Shown piece by piece: positions 1 through 11,089 of a stretch of DNA of 64,000 nucleotides. How positions within the stretch are numbered: the first letter of the stretch is position 1; each line of letters starts with the position of its first letter. Position numbers and translations under genes: made by a program. This stretch comes from Micromonospora siamensis. GTDB lineage: Bacteria; Actinomycetota; Actinomycetes; Mycobacteriales; Micromonosporaceae. The DNA lies in assembly GCF_900090305.1 (NCBI RefSeq), contig NZ_LT607751.1:1-64000 (forward strand). Direction: 5' to 3'. Below the pieces are notes generated by a model. That model had not been told where the DNA came from. It saw only the letters and a program-made list of their open reading frames with translations, and ran no database searches.

Positions 1-62
1 GGGCACGCCACGGAGCGCGGCAGCGTGATCTCGCCGGCCACCCGCAGGGCGGCCGGCGTGCG

Positions 63-1022
<960 letters not shown>

Positions 1023-1054
1023 GACAGGCTCCGGCAACGATCAGCGAACCACGA

Positions 1055-2610
1055 TCAGCGGAAGCGGAGGGCGGTCGGCCCTGCACCTTCGAACCACGGC
1101 GCTGCTTGGCGGCATGGCGGCAGCTTCTCGCGCAGCTGACGGCGTAGGCGGCGAGCGCCTCCACCAGGTCGGGCACGAGGCGTGCTGAGGCTGGACGTCG
1201 ACCCGCAGGCCGAACTCCGTCGCGGTCTCCGCCGTCTTGGCCCGATGACTGCAACAACGGTGCGGGCGTGCGGCTTCCCGGCGATGCCGACCAGGTTCCG
1301 GACCGTGGAGGACGAGGTGAAGAGCACGGCGTCGAACCCGCCCGACTTGATCGCGTCGCGGATCTCGGCGGCGCGGGGCGCCCGGACGGTCCGGTACGCG
1401 GTCACGTCGTCGACCTCCCAGCCGCGCTCGGTGAGCCCGGCGGCCAGGGTCTCGGTGGCGATGTCGGCGCGCGGCAGCAGCACCCGGCCCACCGGGTCGA
1501 GGATCTCGTCGTGCGGCGAGAACTCGGCCAGCAGGCCCTCGGAGACTGCTCGCCCGCCGGCACCAGCTCCGGCTGGATGCCGAAGGCGCGCACCGCGTCG
1601 GCGGTGGCCTCGCCGATGCAGGCGATCTTGACGCCGCCGAAGTGCCGGGCGTCGAGGCCGTGCTCGGCGAACTTCTCCCAGACCGCGCGGACCGCGTTCA
1701 CCGAGGTGAAGATCACCAGGCGTACCGGCCGTCGACCAGGCCCTTGACCGCCCGCTCCATCTGGCGGGGTACGCGGCGGCTCCACCGCGATGGTCGGCAC
1801 CTCGCACGGGATCGCCCCGTACGCGCGCAGCCGCGCGCTCATCGCCCGGCCTGCTCCTTGGTGCGGGCACCAGCACCTTCCAGCCGTACAGCGGGCGGTT
1901 CTCCACCAGCTCAGCTTGTCCCGCTCGCCGACGCCCGCGCCGACGGTGAGCACCACCGGCCGGTGAAGCCGAGCGCCGCCGCGACGAAGGAGTCCACGGT
2001 CGACGTGGTGGTGTACTGCGTCTCGCCGGTGCCGTCGCCGGTCACCCCGACGCCCGTGCCGCCGTCGACCCCGGCGGCCAGCAGGCCGTCCGGACCGCGG
2101 CCAGGTCACCGGCGTCGATGGCCAGCGCCAGCGAGCCCCGGCCGACCGCGGCGGCGAGCGCGTCGAAGTCGAGCGTGCTGACGTCCTCGACGTCGGCGGC
2201 GGTGCGTACGCCGGCAGCGGGACACCCGCGTAGGTGGCCACCCTCGGCCTGCCCGACACCGGCACCACCTCGAAGTGCGCGGCGGTACGCGCGACCGCCT
2301 GCACCTCCTTGACCACCGAGTCGTGGCCGAACGGGTCACCGGCGACCAGGTGCACCGCGTTCAGGCCGGACCGGGCGGCGGAGATGAGCACCTTCGCCAC
2401 GTCACCGGGCGCCCTCGGCCGGCGTGAACTGGGCGTCCTCGCGGGCCTCGGCGCGTACGGCGTCGAGCAGCGTCTCCGGTACCCCCCGGTCGTAGACCAC
2501 CTGGTCGGCGTCGACCAGGGCGTCGTGCGCCCGGCGGGTCAGCAGGCCCGGGTCGCCGGGGCCGGCCCGACGAACGCGATGCGGCCTACGGGCTTACGGG
2601 TGCGGGTCAT
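1055..2610 (-). CDS. hemD: Uroporphyrinogen-III methyltransferase/synthase fusion (CobA-HemD type), frameshifted in this sequence
   Basis: Two fused domains are expected: an N-terminal SAM-dependent uroporphyrinogen-III methyltransferase-like part and a C-terminal uroporphyrinogen-III synthase that closes and inverts ring D. Visible pieces in different frames are the start [15 protein letters not shown], then [47 protein letters not shown] at the domain junction, and the synthase half ([61 protein letters not shown]). It ends PTALRFR. The start ATG overlaps the hemC stop (ATGA at 2607-2610), indicating translational coupling. Multiple single-base indels break the frame between about 1190 and 2590, most simply explained as sequence errors. 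Confidence 0.88.
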
Positions 2611-3604
2611 TCTGTGCTCCCAAATTGCTGGGTCCCCGGGCCGGCGTGTCCTTCTTGGCCGAGGATCGAGTCGGCGCCGAGTTCGAGGAGTTCGGCGGCG
2701 AGTGCCTTGCCGATCTCCGCCGCGTCGGCGGGCGTACCGGTGCGGGACAGCCGGAGGTCTCGGGTGCCGTCCGGGCTGATCACCGCCCGCGCAGGTAGAT
2801 CTCTTCGACAACGTCGCCTTCGGCGGCCGAGCTGGCTGGCTCGCCTTCGGCGATGATGGCGTAGGCGGCGACGGGCGCGGAGCACCCGGCCTCCAGGGTG
2901 GCCAGCAGCGCCCGTTCCGCGACGACCGCGGCCCGGGACGGTGCATGGTCGAGCACCGCGAGCAGTTCGACCAGGTCGTGGTCGTCGCTGCGACATTCCA
3001 CCGCCAGCGCGCCCTGGGCGGGCGCGGGCAGCATGAGCATCGGGTCGAGCGTCTCGGTGATCACGTCGGCCGACCGATCCGGACCAGACCGGCCCGGGCC
3101 AGGACGACCGCGTCCAGGTCGGCGTCCGGGCCGACGACCCGCCGAGGCGGGTGTCGATGTTGCCCCGGATCGGCGTCACCTCCAGTTGGAGGCCGAGGGC
3201 GTGCAGCTGGGCGATGCGGCGCAGCGCGCCGGTGCCGATCCGCGAGCCGGGGGCAGCTCGGCCAGCGTTCGGCCGTCGCGGGCGATCAGCGCGTCCCGCG
3301 GGTCCTGCCGGGGCGGCACCGCGGCGATGTGCAGGCCGGGCGCGTCCGCCGTGGGCAGGTCCTTGTAGGAGTGCACCGCGAGGTCGATGGTGCCGGCGGT
3401 CAGCGCGTCACGCAGGGCCGACACGAAGACGCCGACGCCGAGCCGGTGCACCGGGGCCGAGGAACGGTCCCCGGCGGTCACCACCTCGACCAGCTCGACG
3501 GGACGCCCGGTGGCGGCGGTCAGCGCGTCGGCGACCTGACCGGACTGGGCCATCGCCAGGGTGCTGCCCCGGGTGCCCAGGCGCAGGGGGTGCTCATCGC
3601 TCAC
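2607..3604 (-). CDS. hemC: Hydroxymethylbilane synthase (porphobilinogen deaminase), frameshifted in this sequence
   Basis: HemC polymerises four porphobilinogens into hydroxymethylbilane. The N-terminus [18 protein letters not shown] and the block [12 protein letters not shown] are intact. The middle ([15 protein letters not shown]) and the C-terminus ([30 protein letters not shown]) lie in other frames, with breaks near 3090-3180 and near 2790. The proposed start is GTG at 3602-3604, overlapping the last codons of hemA. No well-spaced Shine-Dalgarno is visible, so the start is uncertain and coupling to hemA translation is likely. The 3' end overlaps hemD by four bases. Confidence 0.88.
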
Positions 3605-5018
3605 CTCCGGTGGACGGGACGACGGTGCCGCTGACCGGCGTGGCGGCCGGGACCTCGGCCACCGGAAAGGACGGCCGGCCGGTGGCCTCGGACCCGGCGA
3701 CACCCTCGGCCTCGACGACGTCGGGGACGGTGTCGACCGGGGAGGTCTGCGGAACCTGAAGGTCGAACAGCTCGCGCAGCAGCGCGGCGTACTGGTCGCC
3801 GCCGGGCTCGGCGGCGAGCTGGCGGACCCGCACGGTGGGCTGGTGCAGCAGCCGCTGCACCACCCGGTGGACCGTGCGGGCGACGTCGGCGCGCTGCTCG
3901 TCGGTGAAGTCGGGGCGGCGCTGGGCGAGCCGGCGCAGCTCGGCGGTGACCACGTCGTCGGCGCGTCCGCGCAGGGCGGCCACGGTGGGGGCCACGTCGG
4001 CGCCGCGCAGCCAGGACAGGAACGCCTCGACCTCGGCCGTGACGATCCGGGTGACCTCGGCGGCGTCGGCGGCGGCCGGCCCGCCGGCGAGGACGGTGGC
4101 CATCCGGTCGATGTCGATCACCTCGACGCCGGGCAGTTCGGCCACACCCTCCTCGACGTCGCGCGGCACGGCCAGGTCGAGCAGGACCAGCGGGCCCCGG
4201 TCGGCGGCGCGCCGGGCCAGCGCCCGGGTCACCACGTCGAGGCTGAGGACCGGTTCGGTGGCCGCGGTGGCGGCCACTACGATGTCCACTGTGGCGAGTG
4301 CGTCGACGAGTTCGGCCATCGGCACGGCGTTCGCACCGTACGACTCGGCGAGGCGTACCGCCCGATCGGCGCCACGGTTGGTGACGGTGAGCGGCCCGGC
4401 GCCGAGCCGGGAGAGCGTCGCCACACCGAGGGAGCCCATCGCGCCGGCACCGACGACCATGGCCGGGCGGCCGGCGAGGTCGCCGTCGAGGTGCCCCGCG
4501 GCCAGGTCGAGCGCGGCGCTGACCACGCTCTGGCCGGCGCGGTCGATGTTGGTCTCGGCGTGTGCCCGCTTGCCGACCCGCAGGGCCTGCTGCATCAGCT
4601 CGTGGACCAGCCGGCCGGCCGAGTCGGCCCCGGCGGCCCAGTGGTACGCGTCGCGCAGCTGGCCGAGGATCTGCGCCTCGCCGACCACCATCGAGTCCAG
4701 GCCGGCGGCGACCCGGAAGACGTGGTCGACCGCGGCGGCGTCGTAGTGCACGTAGAGGTGGTTGGCCAGGGCGGCGGGCGGGGCGCCGGCCTGCTCGGCG
4801 AGGACGGCGCAGATGTCGCCGAGGCCGCCGTGGAAGCCGGAGACGGCGGCGTAGACCTCCACCCGGTTGCAGGTGGAGACGAGCACGGCCTCGGCGACGT
4901 ACGGCTGGGCGACCAGGCGGTCCAGGGTGCGGGTGAGTTCGGCGGGGGCCACCGCCAGCCGCTCCAGGGTGGCGACCGGGGCGGTGCGGTAGGACGCGCC
5001 GACGACGAGCAGTTTCAC
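3594..5018 (-). CDS. hemA: Glutamyl-tRNA reductase
   Basis: HemA reduces glutamyl-tRNA to glutamate-1-semialdehyde, the first committed step of C5 heme synthesis. The 474-residue frame is intact. The N-terminal catalytic domain holds [14 protein letters not shown] and the [10 protein letters not shown] motif with the nucleophilic cysteine. The Rossmann domain follows ([22 protein letters not shown]), then the dimerisation helix region. The C-terminus has an acidic/proline-rich tail typical of long actinobacterial forms. The GTG start at 5016-5018 overlaps the rex stop codon (GTGA), so the gene is translationally coupled to rex and probably under the Rex operator. It is the first gene from the left edge with no apparent frameshift. 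Confidence 0.97.
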   Translation of the reverse strand: MKLLVVGASYRTAPVATLERLAVAPAELTRTLDRLVAQPYVAEAVLVSTCNRVEVYAAVSGFHGGLGDICAVLAEQAGAPPAALANHLYVHYDAAAVDHVFRVAAGLDSMVVGEAQILGQLRDAYHWAAGADSAGRLVHELMQQALRVGKRAHAETNIDRAGQSVVSAALDLAAGHLDGDLAGRPAMVVGAGAMGSLGVATLSRLGAGPLTVTNRGADRAVRLAESYGANAVPMAELVDALATVDIVVAATAATEPVLSLDVVTRALARRAADRGPLVLLDLAVPRDVEEGVAELPGVEVIDIDRMATVLAGGPAAADAAEVTRIVTAEVEAFLSWLRGADVAPTVAALRGRADDVVTAELRRLAQRRPDFTDEQRADVARTVHRVVQRLLHQPTVRVRQLAAEPGGDQYAALLRELFDLQVPQTSPVDTVPDVVEAEGVAGSEATGRPSFPVAEVPAATPVSGTVVPSTGGER

Positions 5019-5785
5019 GTGCCGATCGCCTCCTGGGTGTCGGTGGCCGCGAGCCGACCGGGCAGGGCGGTCAGGCCGGACCCGCCGGCGGCGGGCAGCG
5101 CGGTCAGCGACGCCTTGCGGTGCTCGTGGAAGGACAGGATCTGCAACTCGATGGCGAGGTCGACCTTGCGCACGTCGACCCCTTCCGGAACCGAGAGTAC
5201 GCACGGCGCGAAGTTGAGGATGCTCGTCACACCGACGGCGACGAGCTGGTCGGCGACGCCCTGGGCGGCGGCGGCCGGGGTGGCGATCACGCCGATCGCG
5301 ATCGACTCCTCGGCGGCGACCCGGGGCAGTTCGTCGACATGGCGTACGACCAGCCCGTTGATGATCTCGCCGATCCGGGATCGGTCGGCGTCGAGCAGCG
5401 CGGCGATCCGGAAGCCACGGCTGGCGAAGCCGTCGTAGCCGGCCAGGGCGTGACCGAGATTACCCACGCCGACGAGGGCCACGGCGCGGCGCTGGGTCAG
5501 GCCGAGGACGTACTCGATCTGCTCGATCAGCAGCGTGACGTCGTAGCCGACGCCCCGGGTGCCGTACGAGCCGAGCTGGGAGAGGTCCTTGCGGAGCTTG
5601 GCGGAGTTCACCCCGGCGGCACCGGCCAGCCCTTCGCTGGAGACCGTCTCGTGCCCGGCCTCGGCGAGGTTGTGCAGGGCTCGGAGGTATTCCGGGAGCC
5701 GCGCGACGGTCGCCTCCGGCAGGTCCGGAAGCGCCGGTACGGCACCGGCGCGGCCGGGCGCGCCAGGGTGACGGTGCTGACTCAT
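5015..5785 (-). CDS. rex: Redox-sensing transcriptional repressor Rex
   Basis: Rex senses the NADH/NAD+ ratio and represses respiratory and heme genes when NADH is low. The protein is 256 residues. It has an N-terminal winged helix (ATVARLPEYLRAL, GVNSAKLRKDLSQLG) followed by a Rossmann dinucleotide-binding domain (VALVGVGNLGHALAGY) and a C-terminal domain-swap helix (ELQILSFHEHRKASL). The ATG at 5783-5785 begins MSQHRHPGAP; longer upstream extensions lack family similarity. It heads the rex-hemA-hemC-hemD-hemB operon, as in Streptomyces. A Rex operator lies about 120 bp upstream, so the gene is very likely autoregulated. Confidence 0.96.
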   Translation of the reverse strand: MSQHRHPGAPGRAGAVPALPDLPEATVARLPEYLRALHNLAEAGHETVSSEGLAGAAGVNSAKLRKDLSQLGSYGTRGVGYDVTLLIEQIEYVLGLTQRRAVALVGVGNLGHALAGYDGFASRGFRIAALLDADRSRIGEIINGLVVRHVDELPRVAAEESIAIGVIATPAAAAQGVADQLVAVGVTSILNFAPCVLSVPEGVDVRKVDLAIELQILSFHEHRKASLTALPAAGGSGLTALPGRLAATDTQEAIGT

Positions 5786-6186
5786 GAGACTCCGTGCGGT
5801 GCGATCCTCGGCCAGCTCCGGTGCCCGGCCGTTTCGGGACCCCCGCTCGCGACCGAGGTTGTCGGTCGTGCTAGCGGGGCGCGTCGGAACTACAGAGTAG
5901 GCGCTTGTGAAGACGTGCACAAATCGCGATCTTGCTGATCCGCGACGCCCCTCCACCAGCTCCTCCATTCCACAAGATCGATCCGGCGGCCTCCGCCGGC
6001 GCCGCTCGGCGATTATTGCTCAATTACGACTTCTCTGACCAATCGCGCGCGCGCCGTCGCGCAGAGTGACCGGAGCCCGGAAGCCGACCGACCACCGACG
6101 CCGACGAGGCAGGTAGGGACAACCCCACCCCCGATACACCGGCCCACAGGATGGGCCGAAACGGACAACCCTCCTAGCCTGAGCAC
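5786..6186. other. Divergent intergenic region rex / histidine kinase
   Basis: This 401-bp gap separates the divergently transcribed rex operon and the histidine kinase gene. Apart from the Rex operator I see no gene or clear terminator. It is more AT-rich than its surroundings near 6010-6035. Promoters for both directions are expected here, but I cannot place them confidently. Confidence 0.5.
5905..5922. promoter_or_regulatory. Rex operator (ROP) upstream of rex-hemACDB
   Basis: The 18-mer TTGTGAAGACGTGCACAA matches the actinobacterial ROP consensus (TTGTGAANNNNTTCACAA) with a single mismatch in the right arm. It lies about 120 bp upstream of the rex start, in the gap between rex and the divergent histidine kinase gene. 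Position and sequence indicate Rex autoregulation of the heme operon. Confidence 0.88.
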
Positions 6187-7479
6187 ATGACCGCCGTACC
6201 CCTGTCCGCTCCGACGCCGCTGCGCGGCACCGCCCGCCAACTCCTCCGGGACTCCGGGTACGTGCTGCTCGGCCTGCCGCTCGCGATCGCTGGCTTCGCC
6301 GCCGCCGTGGTGGGAATCTCACTCAGCGCCGGCCTTCTGGTCACCACGCTAGGCCTGCCCGTCCTCGCCGGCACCCTCTACGTTGCGCGTGCGCTGGCCG
6401 ACGTCGAACGCTTCCGGCTCCCCGCCGTGCTGCGCCAGCCCCGGGTACGCCCCGACTACCTGGCCCCACCGGCCGGGGGCGGCTACTGGCGCCGCGTCTT
6501 CATCCCGATGCGCGACGCGCAGTCCTGGCTCGATCTCGCCCACGGGCTGTTCAAGCTGCCCGTGGCGCTGCTCACCCTCGTACCCCTGGTGGTCTGGTGG
6601 GCGCTCGCGCTCACCGGCACGCTCTACTGGGCGTACGACTGGGCCATCCCCCGGGGCCCCGACGACCAGGACCTCAGTCAGCTGCTCGGGATGGGCGACG
6701 GCGCCACCGCGCGTATCGCGCTGAACACCGCGATCGGGCTGTTCGCCCTGCTCACCCTGCCGCTGATGGCCCGCGGCTGCGCGCTGCTCCAGGCATCCTT
6801 CGCCCGGGCCCTGCTCACCGGCGTGGCCGAGGTACGCAACCGGATCAGCACCCTGGAGGAGCAGAAGCGGGCCGCCGCCTCCGCCGAGGCGACCGCCCTG
6901 CGCCGGCTGGAACGCGACATCCACGACGGCCCGCAGCAGCGGCTGGTCCGCCTCGCCATGGACCTGAGCCGGGCCCGGCACCAGCTCGCCGCCGACCCGG
7001 AGGCGGCCGGCCGCACCCTCGACGAGGCCGTCACCCAGGCCCGGGAGACCCTCGACGAGCTGCGCGCCCTGTCCCGGGGCATCGCCCCGCCGATCCTCGT
7101 CGACCGCGGCCTGCCCAGCGCACTGGCCGCCCTGGCCGGCCGCTCCCTGGCCCCGGTGGAGCTGGCCGTCGACCCGGAACTCTGCACGCCCACCGGGCGG
7201 CTCGACCCGGCGGTGGAGAACACCGCCTACTTCGTGGTCGCCGAGGCGCTCACCAACGTCGCCAAGCACAGCGGGGCGACCACCAGCCGGGTCACCGTCA
7301 CCCGTCGGTTGGGCCGGCTGGAGGTCGAGGTCACCGACGACGGGATGGGCGGCGCGCACCTGGCCAAGGGGCACGGCCTGGCCGGGCTCGCCGACCGGGT
7401 CCGGGCGGTCGGGGGCACGCTCGACCTGACCAGCCCGGCCGGAGGCCCGACCGCGCTGCACGTCGAACTGCCCCGGTGA
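6187..7479 (+). CDS. Membrane sensor histidine kinase (HisKA_3 / NarL-type)
   Basis: The 430-residue protein has several hydrophobic segments in its first ~210 residues (around 20-65, 118-150 and 178-205), consistent with an integral-membrane sensor. A dimerisation/phosphoacceptor helix follows with LERDIHDGPQQRL (His246 predicted phosphorylated), characteristic of HisKA_3 kinases. The HATPase domain has the N-box NVAKHSGA and the G-box DDGMGG with GHGLAGLADRV. The next gene downstream is a LuxR-type response regulator on the same strand, 94 bp away, so the two form a two-component pair. The signal sensed is unknown. The divergent position next to rex is not conserved enough to infer function. 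Confidence 0.92.
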   Translation: MTAVPLSAPTPLRGTARQLLRDSGYVLLGLPLAIAGFAAAVVGISLSAGLLVTTLGLPVLAGTLYVARALADVERFRLPAVLRQPRVRPDYLAPPAGGGYWRRVFIPMRDAQSWLDLAHGLFKLPVALLTLVPLVVWWALALTGTLYWAYDWAIPRGPDDQDLSQLLGMGDGATARIALNTAIGLFALLTLPLMARGCALLQASFARALLTGVAEVRNRISTLEEQKRAAASAEATALRRLERDIHDGPQQRLVRLAMDLSRARHQLAADPEAAGRTLDEAVTQARETLDELRALSRGIAPPILVDRGLPSALAALAGRSLAPVELAVDPELCTPTGRLDPAVENTAYFVVAEALTNVAKHSGATTSRVTVTRRLGRLEVEVTDDGMGGAHLAKGHGLAGLADRVRAVGGTLDLTSPAGGPTALHVELPR

Positions 7480-7573
7480 GCGGGCTCCGGCCGGCCGGCC
7501 CCCGGGCGCGGCGGCGCCGGCCCGACCCGGGCTGCGGCGGGCCCGGCGGCGCGAGGTGGTAGACACCGTGGGC

Positions 7574-8233
7574 ATGCGGGTGGTGATCGCGGACGACGCC
7601 GTACTGCTCCGGGAGGGGCTGGTCCGGCTGCTGACCGAGTTCGGGCACCAGGTGGTGGCCGCGGTCGGCGACGGTGACGCCCTGGTGGCGGCGGTGGTGG
7701 AACACCGGCCGGACGTGTCGCTGGTGGACGTCCGGATGCCCCCCACGCACACCGACGAGGGGCTGCGGGCGGCGGTCACGGCCCGCCGGCTGGTCCCGCG
7801 TACGCCGGTCCTGGTGCTCTCCCAGTACGTCGAGGTGTCGTACGCCGACGACCTGCTGGCCACCACCGGCGGCGCCGGCGGCGGCGGGATCGGCTACCTG
7901 CTCAAGGACCGGGTGGCCGCGATAGACGAGTTCCTGGACGCGCTGGCCCGGGTGGCCGCCGGCGGCACCGTGCTGGACCCGGAGGTGGTCGCCCAGCTGC
8001 TGGTCCGCCGCCGCCGCGACGACCCGCTGGCCGCGCTGACCCCCCGCGAGCGCGAGGTGCTGGCCCTGATGGCCGAGGGCCGCTCGAACACCAGCATCGC
8101 GCGGACCCTGGTCGTCAGCGACGGTGCGGTGGAGAAGCACGTCCGCAACATCTTCACCAAGCTCGGCCTCTCCCCCGACCCCACCACCCACCACCGCCGC
8201 GTCCAGGCCGTCCTCACCTACCTCCACCCCTGA
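7574..8233 (+). CDS. NarL/FixJ-family response regulator
   Basis: The receiver domain begins MRVVIADDAVLLREGL with the acidic pocket and the phosphoacceptor Asp52 in SLVDVRMP. The C-terminal LuxR-type HTH is LTPREREVLALMAEGRSN through VEKHVRNIFTKLGL. It is about 219 residues, normal for the family. The partner kinase lies immediately upstream. Start choice: ATG 7574 gives the canonical N-terminus, while GTG at 7568 or 7556 would add two or six residues, and none of the three has a well-spaced strong Shine-Dalgarno. It converges on the HAD hydrolase gene with 30 bp between stops. Confidence 0.93.
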   Translation: MRVVIADDAVLLREGLVRLLTEFGHQVVAAVGDGDALVAAVVEHRPDVSLVDVRMPPTHTDEGLRAAVTARRLVPRTPVLVLSQYVEVSYADDLLATTGGAGGGGIGYLLKDRVAAIDEFLDALARVAAGGTVLDPEVVAQLLVRRRRDDPLAALTPREREVLALMAEGRSNTSIARTLVVSDGAVEKHVRNIFTKLGLSPDPTTHHRRVQAVLTYLHP

Positions 8234-8263
8234 CCCACCCGGCACCGCGGGCTGCCGAGGGGG

Positions 8264-8914
8264 TCAGGGGAGGGTTCGGGCGAGGGTCACCGCCTGGGTG
8301 AGGGTGTCGGCGACGGGGTGGGGGGTGGTGCGGAGGGTTTCCGGGTGGGTCAGGCCGCCGGTGTAGAGAACGCAGCGGGCGCCGACCGAGAGCGCCGCGT
8401 CGGCGTCGTCGACCGAGTCCCCGATCAGCACCACCTCGCTGCCGGACAGGCCCAGCTCGGCGAGGTGCTTCGCCAGCCACTCCGCCTTCGGGCCACCGCC
8501 GACCGCCGAGCGCAGCCCGTCGACCCGGGCGAAGTGCGGAGTCAGCCCGTACGTGTGCACGGTCGGCACCAGCTCGTCGTGGAACCACATGGACAGCAGC
8601 GACTGGCTGCCCGGCCAGGCAGCGATCGCCGCCGTCGCGTCGTCGGCCAGCGCGCAACTGGTCAGCCCCGCCCGGTACGCGTCGTGGAAGATCCGGTCCA
8701 GCGTGCCGAACGCCTCGGCGTCGACCGCCCGACCGAGCATCTCGGCGTAGTAGTCGGCGATCGGCCGGCGGAACCGGATCCGGTGCTCGTCGGCGGTCAC
8801 GGCCGGGCCGCCGGCGCTGGCGAACGCCGTGTTGGTCGCCCGGACCACCAGGTCCAGGTCGTTGAGCAGGGTGCCGTTCCAGTCCCACACCAGGTGGTGG
8901 CGCGCAGGGGTCAT
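8264..8914 (-). CDS. HAD-superfamily hydrolase (phosphoglycolate phosphatase-like)
   Basis: The 216-residue protein starts HHLVWDWNGTLLNDLD, the HAD motif I with both catalytic aspartates (DxNGT). An all-alpha cap region follows. Motif III lies near GPKAEWLAKHL and motif IV is VVLIGDSVDDADAA. This layout fits small-molecule phosphatases of the PGP/Gph type; the substrate cannot be told. It is followed upstream by the glutaredoxin-like and acyl-CoA ligase genes on the same strand, with 21 bp to the glutaredoxin gene, so an operon is plausible. Confidence 0.88.
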   Translation of the reverse strand: MTPARHHLVWDWNGTLLNDLDLVVRATNTAFASAGGPAVTADEHRIRFRRPIADYYAEMLGRAVDAEAFGTLDRIFHDAYRAGLTSCALADDATAAIAAWPGSQSLLSMWFHDELVPTVHTYGLTPHFARVDGLRSAVGGGPKAEWLAKHLAELGLSGSEVVLIGDSVDDADAALSVGARCVLYTGGLTHPETLRTTPHPVADTLTQAVTLARTLP

Positions 8915-8935
8915 CCGTGCACGGTAACCGGCCGG

Positions 8936-9190
8936 TCAGAGCTGCGGGGTGGTGAGGTCACGCAGCAGCCGGTCCTCCTCCACCCGCCAGTAGCCGTGCT
9001 CCTTGCCGTCGAGCAGCACCACGGGCAGCCGGTCGCCGTACTCGCGTTCCAGCTCGACGTCGTCGGTGACGTCCTTCTCCACCCACCGGTCACCGGTGAC
9101 CGCCACCACCCGGTCCATCGCCGCGCGGGCGTCCTCGCAGAGGTGGCAGCCGGGCCGGGTGATCAGGGCGAGCCGGGCGTCAGTGGACAT
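8936..9190 (-). CDS. Glutaredoxin-family protein with CxxC motif
   Basis: The 84-residue thioredoxin-fold protein has the redox motif CHLC near residues 15-18 and the cis-proline segment RLPVVLLDGKEHGYWRV. It corresponds to the small glutaredoxin-like protein (DUF836 type) that sits near hemA in other actinobacteria (Rv0508 in M. tuberculosis, from memory). The ATG at 9188-9190 overlaps the end of the acyl-CoA ligase gene by 11 bp, indicating coupled translation. In a mycothiol-using organism (mshA is in this window) the electron donor is open. Confidence 0.88.
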   Translation of the reverse strand: MSTDARLALITRPGCHLCEDARAAMDRVVAVTGDRWVEKDVTDDVELEREYGDRLPVVLLDGKEHGYWRVEEDRLLRDLTTPQL

Positions 9191-10805
9191 CGGGTACCTC
9201 CGTGGAGCGGTCGGCCTCAGCCGGCGGGCGGGCGCCGGCCGGGGCCGGACGCAGCTGGGTCTTGCGTACCTTGCCGATCGCGGAGTACGGCAGCGTGTCG
9301 ACGAACTCGACGCCGGTCGGGCACTTGAAGCGGGCCAGGTTGCGGGCGCAGTGGGCGAGCAGCTCCGCCTCGGTCACCGGCCGGTCCGCCGCCGCCACCA
9401 CGTACGCCCGCACAGTCTCGCCGGTCCGCGGGTGCGGCACGCCCAGGACGGCCGACTCGGCCACCGCCGGATGCGCCTGGAGCACCAGCTCCACCTCGTG
9501 CGGATAGACGTTGAAGCCGTTGACCAGGATCAGCTCGCCGAGCCGGTCGACCAGGAACAGGTCGCCGTCGGAGTCGGCGTAGGCCACGTCCCGGGTGGCC
9601 CACCAGCCGTCGGCGTCCGGGCCACCCCGACCGTCCGGCCAGTAGCCGGAGAAGAGGTTCGCCCCGCGTACCACGATCTCGCCCGGGTCGGTGCCCGGCG
9701 AGTCGTCGGTCAGGTCCAGCTCGTCGGCGTCCTCGTCCGGCTCCGGCACGCCGTCCCGCCACAGGTCCGCCCCGTCCGGGCCGACCAGGCGCAGCTCCAC
9801 CCCCGGCAGCGGCCGGCCGATCGAACCGGGCTTCGGCTCGCCGTCGACCAGGGTGGAGGTGAGCACCGGCGCGGTCTCGGTGAGGCCGTACCCGACGTGC
9901 ACCGGATGGCCGGTGGCCTCGGTGAACCGGGCCGCGACCGCCGGGTCCAGCGGCGCCGCGCCGCAGACCGCGACCCGCACCGACCGCATCGCCGCGTCGA
10001 GCGCGCCGGCGTCCGCGGTGGACCAGGCCAGGAACATCGGCGGTACGCCGACCAGCACGCTGACCGGGTGCCGGGCGAGCAGGTCCAGCGCCCCGGCCGC
10101 ACCCGGCTCGTCGACGAGCACCCCGGTCGCCCCGTGGTGCAGCACCGCCCCGAGCCCCGAGTTCAACCCGTACGCGTGGAACAGCGGCAGGGCAAGCAGC
10201 ACGGTGTCGTCCGGCCCGACCACCGGCGGGTCGATCCGGGCGATCTGCCCGTGGTTGGCGGTCAGCGCCCGGTGCGACAGCATCGCGCCCTTGGGATGAC
10301 CCTCGGTGCCGGAGGTGTAGAGCAGCACCGCCAGGTCTTCGCCGCCCCGGACGGGGAGGCGCAGCGGACCGGCGGGCGCGGCGGTCGGCGGCGCGGTGTG
10401 CACGGCGGTCAGCGCCGGCAGTCCGGCGGCGATCCCGGCGACCCGGTCCCGCACCGCCGGCGTGCAGATCAGGGTGGCCGCGCCGGAGTCGGCCAGTACG
10501 TGCCGCAGCTCGGGGGCGGTGAGCCCCGGGTTGACCGGCACCGCCACCAGCCCGGCCCGCAGCGCGCCGAGGTGGCCGAGGACGAAGTCGATCGAGTTGG
10601 GCAGCGCGATGGCGACCCGGTCCGGCGTGTCGGTGGGGCCGGTGGGGGCCAGCGCGGCGGCCACGGCGTCCACCGCCGCGTCCAGTTCGGACCAGGTGAG
10701 GGTGCGCTCACGTCCGATCAGGGCGGGATGGTCGCCGCGCTCGGCGGCCACCCGGCGGAGCCGGTCGGCGAGGTTCGGCGCGGAGCCGTCTGCTGCGTCC
10801 TGCAC
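9180..10805 (-). CDS. AMP-dependent acyl-CoA synthetase/ligase
   Basis: This ANL-superfamily enzyme activates a carboxylic acid, probably a fatty acid, to acyl-AMP and then acyl-CoA. Visible motifs are the P-loop-like LLYTSGTEGHPKGAM (A3), VGYGLTETAPVL (A5 region), GEIVVRGANLFSGYWPDG, the hinge VDRLGELILVNGFNVYP, and the C-terminal lysine region YSAIGKVRKTQLRP. An aspartate/glutamate-rich insert (EPDEDADELDLTDD) precedes the A7 region. I chose the GTG at 10803-10805 because upstream residues look non-native; an in-frame start at 10898 would add 31 residues. Neither has a convincing Shine-Dalgarno. The substrate cannot be read from sequence. Confidence 0.88.
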   Translation of the reverse strand: MQDAADGSAPNLADRLRRVAAERGDHPALIGRERTLTWSELDAAVDAVAAALAPTGPTDTPDRVAIALPNSIDFVLGHLGALRAGLVAVPVNPGLTAPELRHVLADSGAATLICTPAVRDRVAGIAAGLPALTAVHTAPPTAAPAGPLRLPVRGGEDLAVLLYTSGTEGHPKGAMLSHRALTANHGQIARIDPPVVGPDDTVLLALPLFHAYGLNSGLGAVLHHGATGVLVDEPGAAGALDLLARHPVSVLVGVPPMFLAWSTADAGALDAAMRSVRVAVCGAAPLDPAVAARFTEATGHPVHVGYGLTETAPVLTSTLVDGEPKPGSIGRPLPGVELRLVGPDGADLWRDGVPEPDEDADELDLTDDSPGTDPGEIVVRGANLFSGYWPDGRGGPDADGWWATRDVAYADSDGDLFLVDRLGELILVNGFNVYPHEVELVLQAHPAVAESAVLGVPHPRTGETVRAYVVAAADRPVTEAELLAHCARNLARFKCPTGVEFVDTLPYSAIGKVRKTQLRPAPAGARPPAEADRSTEVPDVH

Positions 10806-11089
10806 GGTGGCTGAGTCTGGCACAGCGGACGGCGGCCGGGCCACGCCCCGCGTACGACGATCCCCCGCCCAACCCGTCCCACCAGGAGTTTCCTTCACGA
10901 ACCGGTCCGGTTCGGAAAGTCAACCGCACACGACGGACAACCGGTCCGCCATGTGTGCGTCGCCGGGGGAAATACTTCCGCTCTGTGTAACGGACTTGCC
11001 ACGCGTGGGTGACGTTGGCCCTATCATCACTCGGGTCGGCTCACCCCATTTGCCGTGAGTCGACACCCCTCAGCCCGAGGAGGCCCCCG

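Noticed and set aside
3561..5438. Long plus-strand open frame opposite hemA and rex
   Set aside because: It mirrors genuine hemA/rex codons in a GC-rich genome; its translation is Gly/Arg/Asp/Val-rich low complexity without domains.
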